NCBI GenBank assembly: GCA_030424825.1 | Contig: JAUHWE010000242.1 | Location: 1 to 7,033 of the forward strand | Reading direction: 5' to 3' | DNA length: 7,033 bases | DNA from: Verrucomicrobiia bacterium | GTDB lineage: Bacteria; Verrucomicrobiota; Verrucomicrobiia; Opitutales; Opitutaceae | Shown: piece after piece, positions 1-6,679 of the stretch | How the letters are laid out: each line of letters starts with the position of its first letter | Numbering within the stretch: the stretch's first letter is position 1 | Notes under the pieces: generated by a model | What the model was told of the DNA's origin: nothing | Seen by the model: the letters and a program-made list of their open reading frames with translations, nothing else | The model's database searches: none | Program-made: the position numbers and the translations under genes

Positions 1-3000
1 ACTAGCAATAGAGTGATGAATGTGGCGAATAGGACTCCAAAAGCAAGGGATGTCGCCATGGGAATCAAGAACTGCGCCTGCAAACTCTTTTCCATCAGTA
101 TTGGTACCAGCCCTACAAATGTGGTGACAGAAGTTAGGATAATGGGCCTGAAGCGCTGGCTTCCGCCGACATGTACGGCATCAAAAAGCGACAGGCCTTC
201 TTCGTTGCGGAGTCGATTGATGCGCTCTACCAGGACGAGCGAGTCGTTGACTACGACTCCAGACATAGCGATAATGCCAAGCAGCGAAAGGAGACTTAGA
301 TCTTGAGGGGTTCCGAAATTCTGAAAATTTATCAAGTGCCCATAGATCGCTCCGCCGATTCCGAACGGAATTACCGATATTACTATCAAGGGCTGGAGAT
401 AGCTCTTAAACGGGATGGCTAGGAGCGCGTATATCATAACCAGAACGAGAAGCATGCCGCCGAGTATTGCGGGAGCCGACTCTTCCATGTCCTTTGCCTC
501 ACCGCCTTTGATCGGGGTAACACCGGGATATTTGGCGAGAACGCGTCCTAAAATTGAGTTGGGATCGCCAGGGTACTTCCCGTACAATGACGCGCTGATC
601 ACATCGGAATTTGCCACCGCCTTGTCAGCGTCTGCTTGAACATTGATGATTCGCTGGCGATTGAGACGCGAGATGGAAGGGTAGCCCGTGCCATACTCGA
701 TATCAGCGACTTCGGATATCGGAATTCTCGATCCATTGGGGGAAACGATCCGCATTGACTCCAGATTTCCCAGTGATTCGCGCTCGTCTTTCGGATAACG
801 TACCATGACGCGAACATCCTCTTTATCTCGCTGAACGCGTTGCGCTTCCGCACCATAAAACGCGTAGCGGATTTGACGACCGAGGTCGCTAGCTGATAGC
901 CCCAAAGTTCGAGCATTCTCTTTCAAAGTAACTTTCAGCTCCCGCTTGCCTTCCGCATAAGTATCTCGAATATCAAGTAGGCCTTCGAACTGCTTGAGTT
1001 CGTCCTGGATTTCCAAGGACGCGGCTTTTAGGTCGGCAAAGTTTCGTCCTGTTAAACGAATGTCGACTGGGAGTCCGACCGGTCCAGAAGCGCTCGAGAG
1101 AAAGTTGAGCTTTCGGGCTCCAGGAATTTCGCCGACCATTTCCCGCCAAACACGTGCGATTTCGTCTGCATTGGAGTCGCGTAGTTCGGCTTTTGAAAGT
1201 TCGACAATGATAGAGCCCACGTTGGCTCCAGAGCCCATCGAAGCGGGTCCCGGCCCTCCGGCGACGACGCTGTACCCAATGAAAACAGATTTGTTCTTTA
1301 CGGGATCGATGAATCCCTGTTCCGTATGTCGGGTCGAGATTTCCTCTAGGGCTCGGTCGATCCGCTCCATCGCTTTTTGCGTTGCAGGGAGGGGCGTCCC
1401 TTCGGCCATTTTGAGCTCGAGAAAAATGTAGTCGGAGGGAACGTTCGGAAAGAAGACAAACCGAATGGTTCCGAAAGCTACTAAGGCAATCGAAGTGGCC
1501 AAGGCGAAAAGAAAAAGGGAAAGCGTAAGCCAGCGAAATGAAAGCGCCTTGTCCAGCAAGGGCATGTAGACCTGCTTTATAAAGCGCTCCATCCCATCGG
1601 AAAATTTACGCTGTAGTCTTGAGATAGGGTTAAGCTTTTCCCGGCCTCCCTTGTCGCCCACATGGCACAACGTCAGGTGATAAGGAAGGACGAGTTTGCT
1701 TTGGACGAGCGAAAAAAGCAGCGTCGGAATAACTACGATCGGAATGACGTACATGAACTTGCCAATCATTCCGGGTAAGAAGAAAACGGGGACAAACGCC
1801 ACTGCCGTAGTGATGACGGCGAAGGTAACCGGCATGGAAACACGTTGAGCCCCCCTTACGGCAGCCTCTACTCCTGGCCCACTTTTCTGGAACTCGGTGA
1901 ATACGCTTTCGCCTACCACGATTGCATCGTCGACCACGATTCCGAGAACCAAAATAAACGCGAAGAGGGAAAGGAGATTAATGGTTATTCCCAATACAGG
2001 GGCAACTGCAATTGTAGCCAAAAAACTGACCGGAATCCCGATGGCCACAAAGAAAGCAAGGGAAGGGCGGAGAAATATCGCCAGTGTCACCAGTACGAGC
2101 AGAAATCCTAGCAACCCGTTTTCCAGCAACATATCGATACGGCCCTGAAGGTAAAAGGAAGAGTCGCTCCAGGCGACCAGCCCTATGCCGTCGGGTACCC
2201 AGGACTCTGAGGCCTTTTCTACAAAGTCGTAAACTAATTCGGATATCTCCAAAGGGTTCTCGCTTCCGACTTCCTTTACGAGGATGATGGCGGCCAGTTT
2301 GCCATTGAATTTCGTGATGATGTCCTGTTCGGCGAATCCGTCTTTTATAGTCGCGACGTCCCCGAGCCTGATTTTACCGCCGTCCGGATTGGTCAATAAA
2401 ACGATCTCGTTGAAATCCGTACCGACGTAGGCCTGTTCCTTCGTGCGCAAAGTTATTTCACCACCTTCGGCTTTGATGAGCCCACCCGGCAAGTCGATAG
2501 AGCTTCCGCGAACAGCCTGAACCACCTGCTCGAAAGTGAGGTTGTAATTGCGCAATGTATTTTCGGATACCTCTATGGAAATTTCATAGTCTCTCACGCC
2601 CTGGACCACTGCTTGACTGATCCCTTCCAGCTCAACCAGTTCGTTTCGAACTCGATCCGCAATTTTCTTTATTTCCTTCTCGCTGGCATCGCCGAATACT
2701 GAAATGCGAATGACTTCTTTTTCTATGAGAGGTTCGTCGACGATTGGGCGTTCCGTGTCTACAGGAAAAGTAGTGATCGCATCGACACGGGTCTTTATCT
2801 CGTCTTTAATCTTAGCGAGTTCGTAGCCTTTGTCGACGGTTGCGGTTACGGAACCATAGCCTTCTTGGGCGACTGAGCTGATCTCCTTGATACCATCGAT
2901 GGACTGGATCGCTTCTTCAATGCGAATGACTACAGATTCTTCCACCTCTTCGGGGGACGCCCCTAAATACGGAACGCGGACCGTCACCATATCCAGGGAA

Positions 3001-3113
3001 AATTGAGGAAACAGTTCCCGCTTTACCGTGAAGTAAGAAGCGATCCCGCCGATGACGAGGATCAGCATTACTAGATTGGCGGCAACTCCGTTTCGTGTAA
3101 ACCAGGCGATCAT
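1..3113 (-). CDS. RND-family efflux permease, inner-membrane subunit (3' end outside window)
   Basis: Proton-driven inner-membrane pump of the resistance-nodulation-division superfamily (AcrB/MexB-like, HAE type), expected to act as a trimer with the adaptor and outer-membrane channel encoded just upstream. The frame is open for 1037 codons from ATG at 3113 to the window edge with no internal stop; family length is about 1020-1060, so only a few tens of residues are missing. TM1 spans about residues 10-30; the first porter loop follows, with the PN1-type stretch GASPEEVEESVVIRIEEAIQ (51-70); TM2-6 lie at about 325-480, TM7 at 520-545, the second porter loop at 546-870 and TM8-12 from about 878. 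TM4 has the proton-relay pair D395-D396 (VVDDAIVVGES). TM11 keeps R987 and T994 (RFRPIILTS), matching AcrB R971 and T978. In TM10 the AcrB lysine (K940) is replaced by V955, followed by N956-D957. The DDAIVV motif argues against the heavy-metal (CusA) branch. A stop lies in frame 27 bases upstream, so 3113 is the first ATG; only a weak GAG precedes it. Substrate cannot be read from sequence. Confidence 0.95.
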   Translation of the reverse strand, partial: MIAWFTRNGVAANLVMLILVIGGIASYFTVKRELFPQFSLDMVTVRVPYLGASPEEVEESVVIRIEEAIQSIDGIKEISSVAQEGYGSVTATVDKGYELAKIKDEIKTRVDAITTFPVDTERPIVDEPLIEKEVIRISVFGDASEKEIKKIADRVRNELVELEGISQAVVQGVRDYEISIEVSENTLRNYNLTFEQVVQAVRGSSIDLPGGLIKAEGGEITLRTKEQAYVGTDFNEIVLLTNPDGGKIRLGDVATIKDGFAEQDIITKFNGKLAAIILVKEVGSENPLEISELVYDFVEKASESWVPDGIGLVAWSDSSFYLQGRIDMLLENGLLGFLLVLVTLAIFLRPSLAFFVAIGIPVSFLATIAVAPVLGITINLLSLFAFILVLGIVVDDAIVVGESVFTEFQKSGPGVEAAVRGAQRVSMPVTFAVITTAVAFVPVFFLPGMIGKFMYVIPIVVIPTLLFSLVQSKLVLPYHLTLCHVGDKGGREKLNPISRLQRKFSDGMERFIKQVYMPLLDKALSFRWLTLSLFLFALATSIALVAFGTIRFVFFPNVPSDYIFLELKMAEGTPLPATQKAMERIDRALEEISTRHTEQGFIDPVKNKSVFIGYSVVAGGPGPASMGSGANVGSIIVELSKAELRDSNADEIARVWREMVGEIPGARKLNFLSSASGPVGLPVDIRLTGRNFADLKAASLEIQDELKQFEGLLDIRDTYAEGKRELKVTLKENARTLGLSASDLGRQIRYAFYGAEAQRVQRDKEDVRVMVRYPKDERESLGNLESMRIVSPNGSRIPISEVADIEYGTGYPSISRLNRQRIINVQADADKAVANSDVISASLYGKYPGDPNSILGRVLAKYPGVTPIKGGEAKDMEESAPAILGGMLLVLVMIYALLAIPFKSYLQPLIVISVIPFGIGGAIYGHLINFQNFGTPQDLSLLSLLGIIAMSGVVVNDSLVLVERINRLRNEEGLSLFDAVHVGGSQRFRPIILTSVTTFVGLVPILMEKSLQAQFLIPMATSLAFGVLFATFITLLL

Positions 3114-3140
3114 CGTCTCAAATTTCCAATTGTGGTTAAA

Positions 3141-4349
3141 CTATTTGATCTCGACCGGATCGGTTTCCTGCAATTCGACTTGCATGCCCATTACTGCGTA
3201 TTCTAGCGGAGTGATGCAAATGCGATCACCGTCCTCAAGACCCGCCGTAATAATGGCCCATTCTGTATCCACTTTGTAAACGTCCACGTGCTTGAATACG
3301 ATCTGTTTTTCTCGATTAACGGTATAAACGGTATCGTTTTCCCTCAGTGCTCTTCGAGGGATCCGAAATGCTTTGTCAATTCGCTTCCCCTCGATGGAGG
3401 CTTCGACGAATAGGCCGATTTTCAGGGGTGGCCGGTTGGTGTTCTCCTTCTTCCGGTAGGGCGCTTCTATTTTGGCTACGACATAGGAAAGGCGAGTTTT
3501 GGGATCAATGGCTCCTTCCGTACGGTCAATCACGCCTTCCCATTCGTATTGTTCAGCTCCATACGTTCCTCTCACAACCACTCTAGGTTTTGAGACGTTT
3601 GTCGTCCCGTTGGAATAGGTTTCTGGAAGTTCGAGGTATTCGATATCCTTTAACGAAATCGGCAATCTGATCTCAGCGGTATCGGTAGAGTAAATCCGTG
3701 CCAATTGAGTCTGTCTCGCAGAAACCATTTGTCCTATGTCGGCAAACTTCTCCCGAATGCGTCCGTCATAGGGCGCCCGCACGACGGTCCGCTCGAGGTC
3801 GCGTTCCGCCATCTCGACTCCAGCTTGTGCCGACTCGAGCAATGCTTCTGCCTTTTCAAGTTGTGGTTTGCGGAGGGCAAGGTCGGAACCTTCTCCGCGT
3901 CCAAAGCTTTCCCAGTCTTCGCGAGCTTGATCGGCGAGCGCTTTTTCCTGCTCGTAGGCGAGGCGTGCTTCGGCGAGGCGGCTTTTCGCCACCGCTAGAT
4001 TGGCCCGATAGTCTACGGCATCAATTTCGACAAGAGGGTCTCCCTTTTTGAAGTACCCACCAGCGAAAAACGAGTTGGAGATGGATTGAATGCGACCGGT
4101 GACTTCCGCTACAAGCAATGTTTCTGTTCGAGATTCGACAATCCCCTGGCTTTTGGATTCCAGTGTTATCGGTTGAGAGGAGGCTTCAATGACTTCCACG
4201 ACGGGAAGAATTTGAGTCGTCGCCTTTTTCTCGGGGACTGGTTTGAAAATGAAAGCCGAGGCGATCAGTCCAAGCGCAGCAATGACAACGAGGATCGGCA
4301 ATAGGTACTTAGCCAATCTCAAGAGTAGCGATTCTTTATTTTCCGACAT
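3141..4349 (-). CDS. RND efflux periplasmic adaptor (membrane fusion protein, HlyD/AcrA type)
   Basis: Periplasmic adaptor that bridges the RND pump and the outer-membrane channel. It has 402 residues, usual for the family. An N-terminal hydrophobic segment (about 14-35) has no lipobox cysteine, so the protein is probably anchored by an uncleaved inner-membrane helix rather than lipid-modified as AcrA is. The first half of the lipoyl/barrel-sandwich domain is at about 78-110 (AEVTGRIQSI, then KKGDPLVEID). A charged, alanine-rich alpha-helical hairpin covers about 112-185, and the second lipoyl half begins with the family signature RTVVRAPYDGRI at 187-198. The beta-barrel follows at about 216-320 and the membrane-proximal domain at about 320-395 (FRIPRRALRENDTVYTV). 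The gene starts 47 bases after the outer-membrane factor and ends 27 bases before the RND permease, which supports co-transcription. No Shine-Dalgarno sequence is visible before the ATG at 4349; the upstream bases are T-rich. Confidence 0.94.
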   Translation of the reverse strand: MSENKESLLLRLAKYLLPILVVIAALGLIASAFIFKPVPEKKATTQILPVVEVIEASSQPITLESKSQGIVESRTETLLVAEVTGRIQSISNSFFAGGYFKKGDPLVEIDAVDYRANLAVAKSRLAEARLAYEQEKALADQAREDWESFGRGEGSDLALRKPQLEKAEALLESAQAGVEMAERDLERTVVRAPYDGRIREKFADIGQMVSARQTQLARIYSTDTAEIRLPISLKDIEYLELPETYSNGTTNVSKPRVVVRGTYGAEQYEWEGVIDRTEGAIDPKTRLSYVVAKIEAPYRKKENTNRPPLKIGLFVEASIEGKRIDKAFRIPRRALRENDTVYTVNREKQIVFKHVDVYKVDTEWAIITAGLEDGDRICITPLEYAVMGMQVELQETDPVEIK

Positions 4350-4396
4350 GACAAAAATTTGATAGCTTAACGTTGGTGGGACGAGATTGTATCCAG

Positions 4397-5779
4397 TTAT
4401 TCAAAGTCGCCTCCGAGAGCCAGATGAAGATTGATGCGATTCTGAAGTCGTTGATTTTGAATAGTGATGAGTTGGCTGGCGCTTTCATCCGCTCGCCTCT
4501 GGGCATCCAGGAGGGTTGTGATGTCTATAAGTCCTTTGTCGTATTGCTCCCAGGCGAGGTCCTCCGCTTTTTGGTTTTCGCGAGCAGCAATCACCGTTTC
4601 TTCATTCAACTGGGATAGGTCAGCCTCGCTTGAAAGTGCATTCTCAACTTCCTGAAAAGCTGTCAGTACCGTTGAACGATACTGGGCAAGTTGCGAATCA
4701 ACTAGGGCTTGGGATTGATCGCGTTCTGATTTCAGGCGACCCGCAGCAAATAGATTGCTTGCGAGATCACCGGCGATAGACCAAACGGAAAAGTCAGAAT
4801 TAAGCAAGTCGGTCAATTCGCTGCTCGTAGTGCCAGTGCTTCCGGTTAGCGAGAGTTTCGGTAACCAATTCTTGGATGCGTTGTTTTGCTGTGCCAGGGT
4901 CGATGCAAGACGGCGTTCTGCGGCGTACAGGTCAGGCCGCCTCGCGACGAGCTCGGCGGAAAGTCCTGGTGGAATATCGTTGCCCATAGAGGGTAAGGTC
5001 TGGGTACTGTCCTGCGTTGCACTCGGATAGCGACCGAGAAGTACTTCCAAGGCTCGCTTTGAACTGTTTAACTGTGTCTTACGTTGCTGTACTAGGGCCC
5101 GACTAGACGCTGCTTGGGCTCGGGTTAGTCTAAGATCCAGACTAGATATGAGTCCGCGATCGTAGCGGCGATCCAATGACTTGAGTTTCTGCTCGAGGGA
5201 TTGGGAGGAATCGACTGCTAGTTGCCATTGGCGCTCCGCCTCGAGCAGGTTGAACCAGGAGCGGGCTACCTGACCGGCGATCGAAAGTTTGAGGGCTTCA
5301 ACGTCTGCTGCTGCAGCTTCGAGATTTGCCAGTCCGGAAGCGTGCGAGTCTTTTAGCCGACCCCAAACATCGAACTCCCACTGGCTTCCAAGATTGAGAG
5401 CGTGTGACTCCGTTTCTATTTTCTGGAAGTTGAGAAAAGAAAAGCGGCTCTGCTGCCTGGCGGAATTCAGACCCAGCGATAAGCTAGGATACTTGAAGGA
5501 ACCGGAAATTCTAGCGGCGGCTTCTGCGGCTCTGGCCTGAGCCTCTGCCGCGTCGAGTCCAAAGTTGGAGGCCAATGCTTCATCTATAAGTTGATTCAGG
5601 GTGTCGTCACCGAAGCGGGTGGTCCATTTTATCGTGCTACCGGTTTCGGAAGGCCCTGATACTATAAAATCCTTACCATCTTTCGGATTGGCGACGGATT
5701 GTACTTCGATAGGAGCCGTGGCGCATCCATAGAGCATTCCGAGCGAAAGCAATAACAGCCATTTATCGATTCTATTCAT
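4397..5779 (-). CDS. Outer-membrane factor lipoprotein of tripartite efflux system (TolC/NodT type)
   Basis: Outer-membrane channel expected to form the trimeric exit duct of the efflux complex. I place the start at the ATG at 5779 (460 residues) rather than an in-frame ATG at 5827: from 5779 the protein opens with a textbook lipoprotein signal peptide, MNRIDK, a leucine-rich core and the lipobox LYGC with C19, whereas the longer form adds 16 polar residues before it and overlaps tetR by 44 bases. Two homologous outer-membrane-efflux (OEP) halves are visible at about 55-245 and 275-455. NodT-type signatures are WEFDVWGRL at 134-142 and RRPDLYAAERRL at 280-291. The halves echo each other, for instance YDRGLISSLDL at 206-216 and YDKGLIDITTL at 413-423. 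The start is 4 bases after the tetR stop, so the two are probably translationally coupled; no clear ribosome binding site is present. The channel gene preceding the adaptor and pump differs from the common adaptor-pump-channel order. Confidence 0.94.
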   Translation of the reverse strand: MNRIDKWLLLLSLGMLYGCATAPIEVQSVANPKDGKDFIVSGPSETGSTIKWTTRFGDDTLNQLIDEALASNFGLDAAEAQARAAEAAARISGSFKYPSLSLGLNSARQQSRFSFLNFQKIETESHALNLGSQWEFDVWGRLKDSHASGLANLEAAAADVEALKLSIAGQVARSWFNLLEAERQWQLAVDSSQSLEQKLKSLDRRYDRGLISSLDLRLTRAQAASSRALVQQRKTQLNSSKRALEVLLGRYPSATQDSTQTLPSMGNDIPPGLSAELVARRPDLYAAERRLASTLAQQNNASKNWLPKLSLTGSTGTTSSELTDLLNSDFSVWSIAGDLASNLFAAGRLKSERDQSQALVDSQLAQYRSTVLTAFQEVENALSSEADLSQLNEETVIAARENQKAEDLAWEQYDKGLIDITTLLDAQRRADESASQLITIQNQRLQNRINLHLALGGDFE

Positions 5780-5783
5780 TGTA

Positions 5784-6428
5784 TCAAATCTTTGGATCCA
5801 CTTCTGAAACGGCCTTGAGACCCGCACTGAGGAAGGCCACTAGATGGTTGGCCAAGTTCTCCGTGTCGTGCAGATCGATCTTGCCTCCGGAAATAAACTG
5901 AAGCCGCGTGTGTTGCATCATGATTCCCAGCATGCAACAGGAAAGGAAATGCATCCCGTAAGATATCTTTTCGAAACCCGGTTGGTGCAGCGAATCAGCA
6001 ATGGCTTTAGAGAACTTAGCGATGATCTCTTTCAGGATGTCTTGATGTAGCTCTTTCATGAACGAACGCTCCTCAGCCATCGCTTTCCCCATTGCTCTCA
6101 TGAATCGAAAGTCGGACCCGTGATCGCGGATCATCTTGGAAAGCAAGGGCCGCACAATGAAGTCGACCACTTTCTCGATTGGCAGGGGATCTGGGTCGCT
6201 TTCTCGCAACGCTTTTTCCAGCAAGTCGATGCGGAGTCGATTGATCGGCTCGATACGATAGCGTACCAATTCTTTGAAAAGCACTTCTTTGCTGCCGAAA
6301 TGGTAGTTGATCGCGGCAACATTGACTCCCGCTCGTTTCGTTATTTCACGAATCGAGGCCCCTCCATAACCCATCTCTGCGAATTCGATTTCCGCAGCTT
6401 CTATGATTTTCACCTGGGTATCGTTCAT
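5784..6428 (-). CDS. TetR-family transcriptional regulator, PsrA-like DNA-binding domain, likely efflux operon repressor
   Basis: DNA-binding regulator of 214 residues, typical TetR length. The N-terminal helix-turn-helix is at about 25-44, with the recognition region and following segment AGVNVAAINYHFGSKEVLF (34-51 or so), the classic TetR signature. The C-terminal all-helical ligand and dimerisation region (about 60-205) begins PINRLRIDLLEKAL, resembling the C-terminal domain of PsrA/TetR_C_30-type regulators; this assignment is from memory and is moderate. From memory, the HTH closely resembles that of Pseudomonas PsrA, a fatty-acid-responsive regulator, but this HTH sequence is common in other TetR groups too. 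It is the first gene of the operon, followed by the efflux genes after 4 bases. A palindromic operator sits 15-42 bases upstream of its start, so autorepression together with repression of the pump genes is likely. No SD precedes the ATG. The ligand is unknown. Confidence 0.93.
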   Translation of the reverse strand: MNDTQVKIIEAAEIEFAEMGYGGASIREITKRAGVNVAAINYHFGSKEVLFKELVRYRIEPINRLRIDLLEKALRESDPDPLPIEKVVDFIVRPLLSKMIRDHGSDFRFMRAMGKAMAEERSFMKELHQDILKEIIAKFSKAIADSLHQPGFEKISYGMHFLSCCMLGIMMQHTRLQFISGGKIDLHDTENLANHLVAFLSAGLKAVSEVDPKI

Positions 6429-6442
6429 TATTGAGTGATACT

Positions 6443-6470
6443 AACGATCGTTTCAAACGATTGTTTGAAA
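6443..6470. promoter_or_regulatory. Composite palindromic operator, probable TetR binding site
   Basis: Two overlapping symmetric elements are seen. A perfect 10-bp palindrome AACGATCGTT occupies 6443-6452. A perfect inverted repeat, TTTCAAAC, GATT, GTTTGAAA, occupies 6451-6470. The stretch also reads as two adjacent 13-bp direct copies, AACGATCGTTTCA (6443-6455) and AACGATTGTTTGA (6456-6468), with 11 of 13 matching. The core CAAAC-N4-GTTTG (6454-6467) fits the published PsrA consensus G/CAAAC-N2-4-GTTTG/C as I recall it. Placed 15-42 bases upstream of the tetR start, it would block transcription of tetR and the efflux genes when bound. Binding by the adjacent regulator is inferred. Confidence 0.82.
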
Positions 6471-6494
6471 TTGGGCAATAAAAAAATAGAAGTT

Positions 6495-6514
6495 TTAGAA
6501 CTCGCGTTAGAACT
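6495..6514. repeat. 8-bp direct repeat TTAGAACT with CGCG spacer
   Basis: Two perfect copies of TTAGAACT (6495-6502 and 6507-6514) are separated by CGCG, giving a 12-bp start-to-start period, near one helical turn. A run of seven A (6480-6486 region) lies between this and the operator. The pair could bind a second regulator of tetR or opgG, or be chance in an AT-rich leader. Confidence 0.4.
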
Positions 6515-6679
6515 TAAGGTCATAGAGAGAAATCCCTATGGGCTGTACTACGATATTCCTCTATTTCCCCCTCTATAAGTTGATGGTGCTCTCAGGGTAC
6601 CGTTGAAACTTGTCACCACCGGCTGTTTCGGATCTTGTTTGTATCTAACACTCTTTAAGCAAATCCAATCGATACGTTG

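Larger units (their letters stand above)
6429..6679. other. Divergent intergenic control region between tetR and opgG
   Basis: This 251-base gap must hold the promoters for both the minus-strand efflux operon and the plus-strand glucan gene. Beyond the composite operator and the short direct repeat, I see no RNA gene, riboswitch or strong hairpin. No convincing sigma-70 pair is visible. For the minus strand, a TAGTAT hexamer (6443-6438, overlapping the operator edge) would place transcription start within a few bases of the tetR ATG, giving an almost leaderless message, but no good -35 accompanies it. For the plus strand, TTGTCA at 6610-6615 resembles a -35 but the matching -10 is poor. Both are weak suggestions. 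Confidence 0.5.

Noticed and set aside
994..1431. Plus-strand open frame of 145 codons
   Set aside because: It lies wholly antisense to the RND permease, whose frame is continuous and matches the family throughout; the product is serine/arginine-rich with no recognisable domain.
3698..4051. Plus-strand open frame of 117 codons
   Set aside because: Antisense to the adaptor hairpin region; its arginine-rich composition is what reverse reading of Glu/Ala-rich helices produces.
4350..4396. Possible terminator or internal promoter between channel and adaptor genes
   Set aside because: The 47-base gap has only a 6-bp AACGTT palindrome and a T-rich end on the minus strand; no stem-loop or -35/-10 pair is convincing.
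6120..6434. Plus-strand open frame of 104 codons opposite tetR
   Set aside because: Shadow of the helix-turn-helix coding region, no start context or domain of its own.
6533..6542. Small palindrome CCCTATGGG in the intergenic region
   Set aside because: Three-base arms are too short to distinguish from chance and there is no flanking T-run or repeat.
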